Shown here piece by piece: positions 1-12,100 of a stretch of DNA of 64,000 bases. Source of the stretch: Eonycteris spelaea (lineage: Eukaryota; Chordata; Mammalia; Chiroptera; Pteropodidae). The notes beneath the pieces are model-generated. The model searched no databases. It saw only the letters and a list, made by a program, of their open reading frames with translations, and had not been told where the DNA came from. Where the stretch lies: positions 2,604,001 through 2,668,000 of the forward strand of contig PUFA01000068.1 in assembly GCA_003508835.1 (NCBI GenBank), written 5' to 3'. Each line of letters starts with the position of its first letter. Positions within the stretch are counted from its first letter, which is position 1. The translations under genes and the position numbers were made by a program.

Positions 1-240
<240 letters not shown>

Positions 241-1904
241 AGCTAGCCAGCCTCCACGCTTTCCAAATTTTGAAGGGGGAAATGCCAGCATTTCAGTGGA
301 AATGCTACTACAAGTTTCATGAAGTGAATCTCAGTTTGAACAAACTGGCCACACTTAAGTGATCCCCCCACCCCGCAATAACCCACCACCCCTCCTCTCC
401 CCGCCCAGCATCATAAAACTAATGATTATGCTGCAGAGTTTGGAATGATCCAAAATGGAAAAGCCAGCTAGAGGCTTTCAAAGCTGTGAAAAATCATAAC
501 ATTGATCACTTTAGCAGGTCGCAGCTTGGAGCCTGGAGGTCCTGCCTAGATTCCAGAAGGTCCCAGGCGGTGCTGCTTTTCCCTTCAGGGTGGGATCTGA
601 GCTGTGAGTAGGTAACTTGCAGGGAGAAAGATGAACTTTTTTATCCTTAAAAATTTTTTTAATACTAACTGGGTCTTTCAGATAGCAAAGCAACCTATAA
701 ACACTGGAAATAATGCTGGGTTTGGAGAAGTGTTACAGGAGTTTTATAGTTTGGCTGATCTAACATAAACATTTTCTGTGGTGCACTGTCTGCTGTTTAG
801 AACTGGTGGATTGCTCTCCCAAGAGGTGGTGTCAGAATCTTTCAGTGCCTTTGTCATAAAACAGAATTGTTCGAACAAACAAAAGTACTGTACAAACACA
901 CATAAGGTATCCAGTGGATTTTCCTTCTCTCTTCTTAAATTTCAGTCTGTTCAAGGCTGCTGCTGTTTTTTTTTTTATTTTACATTAATGACTCAAAATA
1001 GGTATTTTTATAGGAATTTTTGCACTGCAGCATGCCTAATGAGGGGAAAAGGAAGGGTGATTCACTTTCTGACAATCACTTAATTCAGAAGAAAATGAGA
1101 TTTACCAAGTTGACTTACCTTACCGACCCCAGAGACTTATTGCATTGAGCAATAGGGACTTATATATTTTACTTTGTGTGATTGCATCTATGCAGACGCC
1201 AGTCTGGAAGAGCTAAAATGTTAAATTTCTTGGCAACTTTGCATTCACACAGATTAACTGTGTAATTTGTGTCAGTTACAATTAAAAGCACATTCTTGGA
1301 CCATGACATAATAGTATACTCAACTGACTTTCAAACTGTGGTCAACTCACATTCTCAGAATGATAGTGCCTTTTTTCTTTCAGCATAAGAATGTTATCAG
1401 AAGAGTCTGGTCCGCTTGCCACAATGGAGACTTTTTCTGTTTTGTAGAGGAAACTAAGGACAACTAATCCAGTTACTTGGTGCATAATTGTTTCCCAGTA
1501 ATTGGCAAAGGCTCCTTATAAGATTTCATTGGAAGCAGTGTGGCCTGGAGTATTTATATGGTGCTTAATGAATCTCCAGAATGCCAGCTAGGAGCTGATT
1601 GGTTAGTAGGAAATAAAGTGTAGACCATATGAAATGAACTGCAAACTCTAACAGCACAGGTCTTAATTGCCTTTTGCGGAGGTATCCAGTGCTTTTAAAA
1701 TTTATGCTCTATGTTCCTTACAAGGGGGTGCCTAGCAGCCTCTCAAAAGTTGCAGTTCTTTTACAATTATAACTGGCCCTTCTCTCAACCCCCCTGAGGC
1801 CTTCTAATCACCAGATCTCTGGGACAAATTGTTGACACTGTCACAGGTTGCTCATACCTGTAACTCGTACCTGCCTTTGCTTCAGTAACCACTTCGCAAT
1901 GACT

Positions 1905-1923
1905 CATTTGTTTATTTATTCAT
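1905..1923 (+). promoter_or_regulatory. AU-rich element candidate in the FZD4 3'UTR
   Basis: The stretch CATTTGTTTATTTATTCATG contains overlapping ATTTATT motifs of the kind bound by mRNA-stability proteins. It lies 1.7 kb after the stop codon. Function is inferred from the motif only. Confidence 0.35.
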
Positions 1924-2029
1924 GCCCACCCCCCTTTTTTAAACAGGTAGGAAAGCTCTTTTATCACATTTCTTAATGGGAAAACATCTCCAGCGATTCA
2001 AAATTTCAAAAAGATGGTCAAATTCTGGA

Positions 2030-2067
2030 AATAAACACAACATTTTGTTTGTTTGTTTGTTTGTTTG
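2030..2067 (+). terminator. FZD4: Candidate proximal poly(A) site in the FZD4 3'UTR
   Basis: A canonical AATAAA at 2030-2035 is followed 8 bases later by a perfect TTTG/GTTT tandem repeat. This gives the U/GU-rich downstream element a cleavage site needs. Use here would give a 3'UTR of about 1.8 kb instead of 5.1 kb. Further AATAAA copies at 1612-1617 and 4980-4985 lack such a clear downstream element. Confidence 0.45.
2043..2067. repeat. (TTTG)n microsatellite
   Basis: About six perfect tandem copies of the tetranucleotide TTTG lie within the FZD4 3'UTR, directly after the AATAAA at 2030. Confidence 0.9.
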
Positions 2068-5000
2068 AGCTTTATGCCCATGGTTTGGCATTTTCCTTCC
2101 GTCTTCCCTCAGTTTTTGTGTGGTTCATGAGCTGTCTGAGATGAAGGTGTATGTAAAGTCTGCTGCACACTCTGGAAAGGAAAGTCTTGTAGCTTTGGAG
2201 ACAGACGCTAAATGGGCGCAGGCAGGGGCCGCTGTGTGCGCCGAGCTCAAGTACCTTGGCTGGCCTCTGGGTCAGGGCTTCAGGAGCATGAGAAAGGATC
2301 CCCAGAAGCACCAGTTGAGCTCTGAGACTGCATCGCCTCTGAAATGAACAATGTGAACTCCCCATGCTGCTTGCAGACAGTTCCCATAGCTGATCGGGGC
2401 CCTGGAGCATGCACCCGGGGCAGAACCTGCCCTTTACTCACGCTCCACTCCAGTGTCTTGGGAGTTGTGCAGGGACTCTGGGCCAGGCGAGGGAAGGAGC
2501 GTGCAGCCGGGCACTAGCATTGCTTTAGAGTGCAAGGGTTTGTAATGCAGTTTTCTTTGTAATGTTTTCAGTGACTGTGTGACCAAGGCGGCACCTAACA
2601 GAGAGCTAAGCACAGAATAGGTACTCAATATTTGTGCATGACGAAATAATAGTAATAACAATAAGAGTACTTGGGCAAACTTGACACCAAGATCTGGAGC
2701 GAGTGCCCTGAAAACTTTCTGGGTTTTAACATGTCTCTCCAACAAATCTTGCCTTCTCAAGGGAAAGCATATTTGATCAGAATGCTGGGTTAGTACCCTT
2801 AGCAGTGTCATAGGGTTATAGGCCTTTTTTTTTTTCACCCCCACATTCCAGACAATGGAGAGTGTTTATGGTTTCAGGAATAGCTGAGGGGTCAGTCACC
2901 AATTACTTTGGAGTGACTCGTAAGTTGGTTTTGTTTAAGAACAAAAAACAAACAAGAAAAAAAGTCAATTATCAGCACATTTATTGAGTGCCACCTGTGT
3001 ATAAAGTCCTGTTAGATACCTTAGGGGATATCATGGAGATAAACTCTGTTTCATCTAATTGACCTTGAACTGAGGGTGCTCCTGGGCCTGCTGAGCTTCA
3101 CGTTGGTTTTGGGAAGGTGCAGGGGCCTCTGAATAGCCAATCTGTTTCCTTCTCTCCATCCCATAAACCTCTTCCTGGGTCTTTCTACCTTAATGCATCT
3201 CTTGTCCCTTCCCAGGATTCCCTACAAATCAATGACAGGAATTTTGACAAGAGAGCATCAGCTCTGTTTCATGAAAGTCTCTTTGGAAATCCCCTAGGAA
3301 GACTATGCAAATTGGCTGTAAGGACATGAATGCCCAGATCTAATGTGGCTTTGGGGATAGGCAGTTCAGAGCATGGGGTGTTCCATGTAACTTGTACAAG
3401 AAAATTGGCAGACAGCATCTCGCTAGGGGAAAGGTTAGGGATGTTTTTCTTTCTCTGAAATCTAGAATAAGTACTTATGCTTGTAGCTTCCTACACAATG
3501 CCTTGGCCTCCAGAGATGCTATTCTGCAAGGCCCAAGGACACCTCTGTCCAGCCTCATCTCTGGCGAACTCCTCTCTCCTCCTTCATAAAGGGCACACCT
3601 CAGGGCAGAGAAACCTGGGATAGGATGGAACTGGTCAGAACCATTTGATTGAGCTTCTTAGTTGATTCACATCTTTTTTCCCTGTGGAGACCTGTTTCCT
3701 GATCTCTGAGACAGCTTCTGAGTTGGCAGCTTCCTCGGGGAACTGAAACCAGAGAAGGGGTGACACTTTGTATTTCCCTGAGATGTGTTTTCACTTTCCT
3801 TTCCCCGGCCACTACCTCTCCTGCATCCCACAAACTCAGAATGTGGGAAACTTCTGTATCTAGTTCTGAACTGTGATTTTACCAGCACCCTCAGCGCTGT
3901 CCTCTCTGGCCCACCCCGCTTAGCCTCCTGGTCACTGAATCCAGTGCTGTGCTGGGAACCAAGCCAGCAAAGAGGAACTCAACAGCCTCAGCCAGAGAGG
4001 CAGATTCAATCGAAAGGGACTTCACAAGTATGGTGTAGTCTTTGGCTTCTGGTGAGGTGGCCTGAGCAGCAGTTAGGGAAGATAGAAACAGAGCACAGTC
4101 TTTAGAAGGAGCTCCCCAGAATCTACCTACGTTCTGGATTTCATTCTGTGATAAAAGAGATTAGAGAGTCGGCTGTTTTAGCCAATTATTTGGAGTCAGT
4201 GGACTCTGACAGTTCTTTTTGTTTCTTTATTGTATTTGGATTCAGAGTCCCCGTCTGGGTTTGTATCGTGTCTGGCAAAGGACCCAGGTTATCATTTTTC
4301 CTCCGGGCCTAGGTAATAGATCTTGGAAACTCCTAAGAGAGCATTTGCTCCTACCTAGGATCAGATACCAGAGGCTTAAATAATGGATTTTTGCTTCACT
4401 GTGGCCTAGTCAGAACTCTCCGCTGCTGCCTCTTATCATGGGCATGTGCGCTAATGGTTGGACATTACCAGGAGGAAAGTGAACCCTGGATCACCCCAAA
4501 AGGCCTCTTCCTCTTGGTAAGCCCAGTTGCCCAATAGTAGCCTATTCCTATTTCTGATTTACCTTATTTCCCTTTTTCTTTGTACCAGCAAATTCCCAAT
4601 ATTCACCCAGGCGATTTGTAGAGAGCCTATTTGGGGTCCTGTATGAGCCTTGTCCTCCAAGCTTTTGTAGCTACCTGATCTCCTGCAATATTCAGTACAT
4701 GACCACTGTCATCCCAGAAGACTTATGAGAGGAGGGTCAAGAGTGGCCCTGCCCTCTATGACTGGGTCCATCTTCTCTCCCAGGTATGCACCTTTCCAAA
4801 CCCTGGTAATGGGCTTGGGCCCTGATTTGGCAGTGGGCTTTGGGAGGGGCAGGCTGCTTTCTAGATATCTCCCAGAGGGGCATCTGGTGGTTCTGAATTT
4901 TTTCCTACCTCACAGGGATGTTGTAAGACTTTAAAAGGTCTGAGGATGAAGGCCCCTTGACCTCTTTATAGGAGGGTGGAATAAATTACCAGCTGTGATC

Positions 5001-5288
5001 CATGAGACGATGAAATGTGACTCAACTTGCTCTTGCAGCAGTTGAGCAAGTACTCTGTGGCCTTTTCCTGGACCCCTGTGCCACCTTGCAGCTCCAGCCA
5101 CCTTGAGGCCAACCTGGAGACTTTCAGATGTTCAACATAGAGGTACCAGGCAAACCCCAGCTACACATGCCCTGAACGAATTGCTAGACATCAAAGGAAA
5201 TGGACCCTTCTTTTAAGGATGTACAAACATATGTCTGCATTGATGTCTGTACTGTAAATTTCTAATTTATGGCTGTACAAACAAAAAA

Positions 5289-5355
5289 AATAAACTTTGC
5301 TATTTAATTTTTGTATTAAAGGAAAATAAAGTTTTGTTTATTACCTGGTGTGTGA
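5289..5355 (+). terminator. FZD4: Distal polyadenylation signals of FZD4
   Basis: Two AATAAA hexamers (5289-5294 and 5325-5330) lie 36 bases apart in a very AT-rich context. A GT-rich element, TGGTGTGTG, follows at about 5346-5354. This arrangement predicts cleavage near 5340-5348 and marks the end of the FZD4 transcription unit. Confidence 0.8.
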
Positions 5356-6518
5356 TTTGGCATATTCCTAAAGGTACATGACAGCCCCTGGAAGCACATA
5401 TAGCCAGCCTGTGAGAAACAGAGAATTTGGTTTGCAGGACAGACTGAGCCTTTTCTGAGAGCCTGTTTGTTTCTTTTTTACTGGTCCTATTTTTCCCCTC
5501 TGGGATTTCTCCTGGGTCAGCAAACCCCCAGGATCCAAGGTCAACAGAATTTATCACTACTGTGGTCATCAGTAACACTCAAGTGGTCACAGGATGCTTT
5601 GGACATAACTGTAGTTCTCAAGCAGTCATTCCATAACACCTCTTCTTGGCATTCCCAGTATGTGTAGCCATTTTTATACACCTTCTAAGTCCCTTTGACT
5701 TAATCTGGTGGCTGAAAAAAATTTTCCCATCACTGCTAGCACTTCAGCCTTCTTAGAAAATCCTACAGATTTTCATTAAAAAAAAATTTTTTTTCTGGAT
5801 ATGCTATGTTTCTGTTTTGTATAATAGATGTGGAACTATGTCACATCAGCCAAAAAGATGACATTTTTAGCTAATTTTATATGCTAAGGGGTCTGTGTCC
5901 ACAAATCCAGAAAAGCCATTATCAGAATGTTGTCGTGGGCCACACAGACACCGAGGGAGGGGAGTCACTGCCATTGGAGAGGCCTGCTTGATGTCCCCGA
6001 GGAGAACATCAGCTCTTTTCGTTTGCCTTTACATTGCTTTCCACGGGTTACTTTCACCTGGGTACCACGCTGTTCTGGTGTGAGTGAAAAGGCCAGGGCA
6101 CAAGGATCTGCTCTACTATTCTCTGCAGATTGCTATTGTGCTTTTATCTCAAACCATAAATGAAGGGAAGCATGTAATTTAAATTCTCTGCCTTGTAAGA
6201 CAGGCCACGTTTCTCATTTTATTACCTACTCATTAAGTAGTTATGAAGTTAAGGAAAAGTCAATGCAATCTGGAATGAATTCATAATAATCCCTTGCACT
6301 TGTAGAAATACTTTCCATACAGAAAATGCTTTTTTAAAAAAACAAAATTTCACTTTATTCTCTTGGCATCTATAAAGTAAGCAGAGAGGAGAATTGAAAC
6401 ATCGAGAGCTCAAGGGATGTGCCTGGGGTACCTCAATGGGAGGTAGGAGGGTGGGCAGCCAGGTCTTCTCATACCTAGCCCAAGGCTTTGGGGTTTTTTG
6501 TTGTTGTTTTACACTCAG
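5356..6518. other. Intergenic, no recognised gene or repeat
   Basis: Sequence of ordinary composition immediately downstream of FZD4. The only structural feature noted is an A9-T8 tract at 5778-5794 that can fold back on itself. The open frames here (62-110 codons) show no domain or biased composition. Confidence 0.5.
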
Positions 6519-6943
6519 TTGTGTGTTGAATTGTGTCCATTCGAAAAACATGTTGAAGTCCTGACCCTCATACCCATACATAACCTTATTTAGAAATAGG
6601 ATTTTGCAGACATAATCAATTGAAGATGAGCTGTTACTAGATGAGGGTGGGCCCTAATCCAAGGGCTGGGGTAATAATAAGGGTATAATAAGAGGACACA
6701 TACGCAGAGAGGAAAACGCCATGTGAAGGCAGAGGCGGAGATTAGAGCTGCAGTCCAGGCAAGAAACACCTGGGGTCTCTGCCAACCGCCTGCAGCGAGG
6801 AGAGAGGCACGGAAGGTTCTCCCTCAGAGCCTCCAGTAGGAACCAACCTTGCCAAAACCTTGATTTCAGACTCCCAGCCTCCAGGACTGTGTGTTCTAGC
6901 CACCCATTTTTTTTTTTTATGACAGCCCTAGGAAACTAATACC
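6519..6943 (+). mobile_element. MaLR (MLT1-like) LTR, sense orientation
   Basis: The left end reads TGTGTGTTGAATTGTGTCC and continues through the MaLR-typical TGTTGAAGTCCTGA, GAGGGTGGGCCCTAATCCAA and CCTCCAGGACTGTG. The right end is GGAAACTAATACC. This is a solo LTR with no internal region visible beside it. ERVL-MaLR assignment is firm; the subfamily is not. Confidence 0.85.
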
Positions 6944-7944
6944 ACTTTTATTCCTCTGATTTCTTTAATTCCTGCAAATAGTTCACTGGGAATGGATAAA
7001 TGTTTCAGCAGGAACTCTCTCAATAACAGGATCTGGCCATGAGCTTCTGTTTTTTAAGGGTTATGTAGCATAATCACTCTGGTAAGTTTCTTTATCTGTA
7101 AGCTGGACATCTCTAGAATAAAGCCCATGATCCCTGACACTCAACTGATTTGAACTGGTCTTGGCTGGTCTCCTGCCCACCACCCGCAAGGGGAACTCTG
7201 CGTGCCCGGCCAGGACCTTGACTGGAATGTGGCCCAAGGGTTTTTAGCCTTTCAGTTCTGAGAACCGATTTTTTTCTCTTTCCCATTTTAGCTTTTACAT
7301 GTAATCATAATTTTAGTTGAGCTGACACTTGACTAAAGAGGCTAGCCTTGGCCTCCTGTCTTCTGAGATTCTGTGAACAGAAATAACCCACACTCAGGGA
7401 AGGGCGTTGTCCTCTCCTTGGTTTTCCTTTCACAGTGCAGCTGGGTCGTAGGATGGGAGCATCTCGCTAAATTTTAGAAAATGTTGGACCTGCACCAGCA
7501 TTAGTTTCCTAGTGCTCCAAAAGGCTTCCAAAACGGACCGTGGCCCCACCTGAAATTCCCAGAATCACCATCCCACTTCTTCTCGTCTCATCCTCAGGCT
7601 AAGAGAACCTGTGAATTTACCTGTCCACAAGGCAAGGAATTCCAACTTCTCCAAAGTCCCAGGGAAAGAGAATAAAAATGTCTTACGTTTCACATGAATT
7701 GCCCTATTTTCATCAGCCTCCCATGTGGTTTTCTATAAGCATCAAATCCTGTTTTTACCCAAGAATCTGCTTAATCTCTTGGCTAGCCCACATTATCAAT
7801 GCGTTTCTCTTTAAGAGATTAAATGATTGGCCCTCTACACTTTCTAAAATGCCTGAGGTTGCATCATTTCTCTAGATATAAAGTAAATGGGTAGCATATA
7901 AAACATTAGATGGAATCGATAAGTCACAGAGAAGGTCTTAGTTC
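6944..7944. other. Intergenic, no recognised feature
   Basis: About 1 kb without a recognisable repeat or gene. The 65-codon frame at 7678-7875 ends without splice or domain signals. Confidence 0.5.
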
Positions 7945-8310
7945 CATGCTTTCTTCTTACTCCCTTGCCTTTGTGTACATGTTTCCCTTTGCCTGGAATC
8001 TCCTTCTGTCTTTCTGCAACTACGTTGTGTCTATTCTTCCTTCAAGATTGAAGTCTTAGGTCACTTATCCTGGGAAGACTTCCCTGACCCTCCCACTTGC
8101 CATGTCCTGTCTCCCTTTCCTTCTGGCCATAGCTAAGTTTAAGCCTCTGCGCTTTCAACTCCGGGAGCCTTCATTAAGCTGTTTGTAATGGTCTCTTCAT
8201 GTGTTCATCTCCCCACTAGACTGAGCTCCCTGAGGTTGCCTATCTGTGTGTCCTGGGTGCCTGGCACAGAACATAAGTTTCAGGAATATCTGTGGACGAA
8301 AGAAGGTAGG
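7945..8310 (+). mobile_element. L2 LINE 3' fragment
   Basis: Contains the L2 3' hallmarks in order: CCTTTGCCTGGAATCTCCTT, TTCCCTGACC, CTAGACTGAGCTCCCTGAGG and GGTGCCTGGCACAGAACA. It ends near the usual ATATCTGTGGA(A) region. Confidence 0.8.
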
Positions 8311-8754
8311 ATAGGAGGGAGAGGGAGAGAAGGTTTTTGCCTTGCTAGGTGGGGAAACTGATGGGCAATGATGACAAATGCGACCAACATAGGAAAGAAA
8401 CCAAAGGTGACAATAAGAGCCATTACATAGGCAAGACTTTCTGGAAAGATGCTAGGACAATGGCCTCAGAGAAAATTCTTTGGCCTCAAAGATGGATTTC
8501 AGGATGATCGCCTACCCTCCGTGTTGCTTAATGTTAAATCTTTCTTCAACCCTTTTCTCCTCCTCCTCTCCAACAAAATATTTGCTAGGAACCTACTGTA
8601 TATAGAATACTGGGAAAAGAGAGAGATGATTGTAAAAAGCTGCAAAAGACAAGGTCCAATTGAGAGTCCAAAAGTACAGATGACAGAACAGAGAAAGAAT
8701 TCAGATGTTATTAACAAGCTTACAACTCCAAACTTGGGAAAACGAATTCTCTAG
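8311..8754. other. Intergenic, no recognised feature
   Basis: Purine-rich patches such as 8305-8335, otherwise plain. The 101-codon frame at 8449 and its opposite-strand shadow have no protein signature. Confidence 0.45.
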
Positions 8755-8900
8755 TGCTTAGTAAATATTTGTTGAATAGCTGAATGAGGGCCCATCATGT
8801 GCCAGCCACTGTCCTGGGAGGGCACTGTAGGGGACAGCATTATAAAAAAGATAGAACCTTTCCCTCCAGAAGTCGATGGCAGCAAACCACATGCCCCTCT
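8755..8900. repeat. Ancient interspersed repeat, family not named
   Basis: Carries TTTGTTGAATAGCTGAATGA followed by CATCATGTGCCAGCCACTGT, a phrase shared by many old mammalian repeats (L2 end or a relative). Too short to classify. Confidence 0.45.
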
Positions 8901-9499
8901 ATCCCTACCCCTAAAGAGTCAGTGCTACTAGTCAATCATATTTATTATGTAATTGCTTCCTAACCTAAGTTCCAGGGGCTTGTTGATTTAGCTGGGACGG
9001 AATGGCTTCTGAGTACCAAGTGCAATGGGACAGCATTTCCTAAACAGTTGTCATCTCAGTATTTGATGCCGCAAAAGTACACATCTGCTCAATAGGTAAA
9101 TGTGTAGTAAGGGCATGGGGAAGAGCAAAAAGTGGGGAAGGGTATATGCCAGAGACCATGCCTCTTTTAGACTTGATCTGCTCGCCAGAAACACTCTCTG
9201 ATTCAATATACAGAAAATAAAAATTAAAACTTACTCACGATGTGCCATTGGAGGCATTTAATTGTCAGATCAGCTAATGGCCCCCATCCGAACATCTTTT
9301 CTAGCACACGGGTAGCTTCATAACATTTGCACCGAGTAGGTGGTTTGTGTAGGTGCATCTGCCTTGTGTCCTCTGAACCTCATTCTCTTGCTTCTTTCAT
9401 GTCATAATTCTGTAAATCCAAAGAGGTTTTTCTATGGAAGTTAAAAGGAGTGCACGGCTAATCCTCATTTACCCAGAGTGAAAGGAATAAACGTGTGAT
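8901..9499. other. Intergenic, no recognised feature
   Basis: No repeat, gene or low-complexity tract recognised. Confidence 0.45.
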
Positions 9500-9800
9500 C
9501 AGCTTGGCTGGGGATTGCCTGTGGGGAGTTGTGGGGCGGCTAGTCGTTCCATGTAACTGGAGCCTAAGATTCTTGGAGTGGAGAGAAGGTGGGCCGAGGC
9601 CAAGTTATGAAAGGCCTTGGAGGTTGTACTCTCTCCTGCGCCAGGCACAGGGGAGCTGGCCAAAGTTTGAGGGCAAGGAAGGCTCACATTCCTGTTGGTG
9701 TCCTACAGAGCCCGCCCTGGCTGTGGACTGTGAGCCGGAGAGAAGGCAAGCTGGAGGCAGGCAGACTGGTTTGGATGGGAAGCATCAAGGCCTGAAGGAA
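9500..9800. repeat. Possible ancient interspersed repeat
   Basis: Contains GCCAAGTTATGAAAGGCC and GGAGTGGAGAGAAGGTGGGC, which resemble the old mammalian repeat type with the phrase GGGCCTTGTAGG. The 112-codon frame at 9495 lies inside this composition-biased, G-rich stretch and is not credible as a gene. Confidence 0.35.
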
Positions 9801-11559
9801 GGTGGTGGCAGACAGATGGAAAAGAAGGGGTGATTTTCAGAACCACAGCAAACTGTATCCTCCATGGCACTGTTCAATGAGCTGAATCTTTGCTTTCTAA
9901 ACTGCCATTGTTTCAGAGGCAAGAAGGTTTGTGTTTGCTCTGTACACCTGATATAGCATACTCCCTACACTGCAAGCACAGATAAATAACTGCCTCGGCA
10001 CCACAGGGCTGAGAAAGATTGCAACCCTGGCCAAGCACCTCTGGAGAGCTCCGGTTTCCCTGAGTGAGACTCTCTCCCTCACAGTCCTCACGTCAGCGTG
10101 ACACCATTTGTTGATGGCTGGAAGGGACAGGGTCCTTGAGAGGAGAGCTTTGTGTTTCGCTGTTTATGTAATGCTAATGGGCCCCATCACCTCTTGCAGA
10201 CAGAGTTTCAATCATGACATACTTCCTAGACTAGTTGATACAAATTCCATAGTAAGGGTTTAATTTAGTACAAACTTAATCTCAGTCATGTCTCCTGTCT
10301 AGATTTTATTTCTTGACACAGTTTTCTTTGCCAGCTACTGTTATCAGTAAGCCTGAGCTGCCTAACCAGATCTACGGAAAAAGGTATCATGGGTATACAC
10401 ATTTTTCCTAGTCCTCTTCCTTTTAAATCAGAAATTCTGTATAACATTTTCCATAAGTTAAAGAGAGGAACACTTCCTAGCTTTTTTGGTGCCTTTTTTT
10501 TTTTTTTAACAACAGACCTTCCTTTTGGATTTACATCAGCGTTTAGCTAACTTCCTGAACACTTCACCCATTTCCTGAACTTAATTCTGAGGAAGGAAAA
10601 ACATCCTCCTTCAGAAATAAATGCAAATAATCGCAGAGATTATTTTTATTAAATAAATGGTGTAAATGCAATGGAATTTCCTGTATGATGTGCGTTTACT
10701 ATGGATATTTCAACAAAAATCGATTTATTGTGATTCTCTATGGTCCATCTTATTTGCAGGTAGCCTGAGGAATTATAACCACTATGTAAGCTACTCAAGA
10801 GATGAAATCTAAACATTTGCAACTTTTACTCAAAAATATTTTTAACCCAACAATTTGAACACTAGGGGGAATTGTTTTCTGTAGGTCAGCAATTTTGAAG
10901 CTTTGTTGTTTTTTGTTGTTTTTTTTTTTAAACGGGGTTCTTATGACACCTAGTGGTGAAAAAGTGAAAACATTTTCTCCACTCAGTAGTGTCCAGTAAT
11001 AATGAGATTTTTTTTTATTTATGCATTTGCTTGAGAGAAAATACACCTCTTCCAAGTACTTCTTAATGTCCATACTACCTAGTAATGCTAAGCAATGACA
11101 TGGAAACAGCATCTGTATGATTTTCTGGAGATGTTCTCTTTTTTGATTAATATTTACTCAGAACCAACCTACCACCCAGGGCTAAACTGGTTCAGTTTTA
11201 AGAATAAATGAAAAAATGTGAGACTTTGCAGAGAAAACACATCAATATATCAAGCTGGGGTCAGGTTTTTACATTTAAAACACTTTTAATGAAAGTAATT
11301 TGTAATTGTGAGAAGGCCTCCTCGAGGCCATTTAACCATCTTAGTGGAGAAGAATATTTTTCTGGTGAATAAATCTCATTGACATCTTAAAGATATATTT
11401 TAGGCTTATTGCTCATCATTTTTGAGTGCTTTATAGGGCCCTTCTTATGTTTGGCTGTAGCTGATTTTTTTTAAAGAACATGGAGATAGGAATCTCAAAG
11501 AGTCTGCTTGTTCCCATCTTTATCCCCGCCCCAACCCGGCAGAAATCCATCCGGGGCAG
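9801..11559. other. Intergenic; includes an AT-rich unique block near 10600-10800
   Basis: No repeat family recognised. The block at about 10600-10800 is AT-rich and of non-repetitive appearance, with motifs such as ATGCAAATAATC (octamer-like) and AAAATCGATTTATTG. It could be a conserved noncoding element, but conservation cannot be judged from one sequence. Poly(T) runs occur at 10494-10508 and 10919-10931. Confidence 0.4.
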
Positions 11560-12100
11560 ATGGGTATCTGCCTCCTTGCACCATCCTCAGGAAGAGATTC
11601 CTTAATCCATCATTCAGGCTGACGTTCTTCCTTTGGTTCAAACCCCTTAGTGTAATATCCGAGGCCCCTAGTATCTGACCCCCTTTCCGGCCTCACCTCC
11701 CACCAATTCCTCAGACACAGCCCATGTCCTAGCTAATCCCACCCACTGCCATGTCCCCGTGTATTTCCTGCTGTGTCTCCCTTCTCTGCCTCTGTACACG
11801 TTGGTCTTCTTGGCCAGGAGTCTCCTTCCACGGCCCCGTGCTCATTTATCAACACTCCGTGTAAGCATTTCCTTTCCTGGGAGCCTCACGTGATCCAACC
11901 AAGCAGAGCTGACAGTGCCCTCTTGTATGTCACCTCTCAGCCTAGCTCAAATGCTCTATAATTGCATGTGTCCTATTACATTCTATTGTTTCTATGTGTC
12001 TCTCCCCTAGACATCTGTGAGTTTTTCAAGGACAAGAACTGTTCTTGTGCCTAATGCCCTAGTTTGTCCAGGTGCACTATAAATGTTCACTGATGTCCTG
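11560..12100 (+). mobile_element. L2 LINE fragment
   Basis: CT-rich, L2-like text: CCCTTTCCGGCCTCACCTCC, then the 3' features CTAGACATCTGTGAGTTTTT, CAAGGACAAGAACTGTTCTT and GGTGCACTATAAATGTTCAC. The orientation follows the L2 3' end. Confidence 0.7.

Larger units (their letters stand above)
241..5345 (+). other. FZD4: FZD4 3' untranslated region
   Basis: About 5.1 kb of non-coding sequence runs from the FZD4 stop codon to a pair of AATAAA signals. The length agrees with the long 3'UTR known for mammalian FZD4 mRNA (transcript above 7 kb, coding part about 1.6 kb). It carries few recognisable repeats, unlike the DNA after 5.4 kb, as expected of conserved transcribed sequence. It contains an AU-rich stretch near 1905, a TTTG tract at 2043-2067, and probable old MIR/L2 remnants near 2590-2670 and 2970-3045. 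Open frames inside it (for example 2434-2844 on the minus strand) have no protein-like features. The exact cleavage site is inferred. Confidence 0.88.

Noticed and set aside
2434..2844. 136-codon minus-strand frame inside the FZD4 3'UTR
   Set aside because: Antisense to a transcribed UTR, ordinary composition, no domain or conserved motif.
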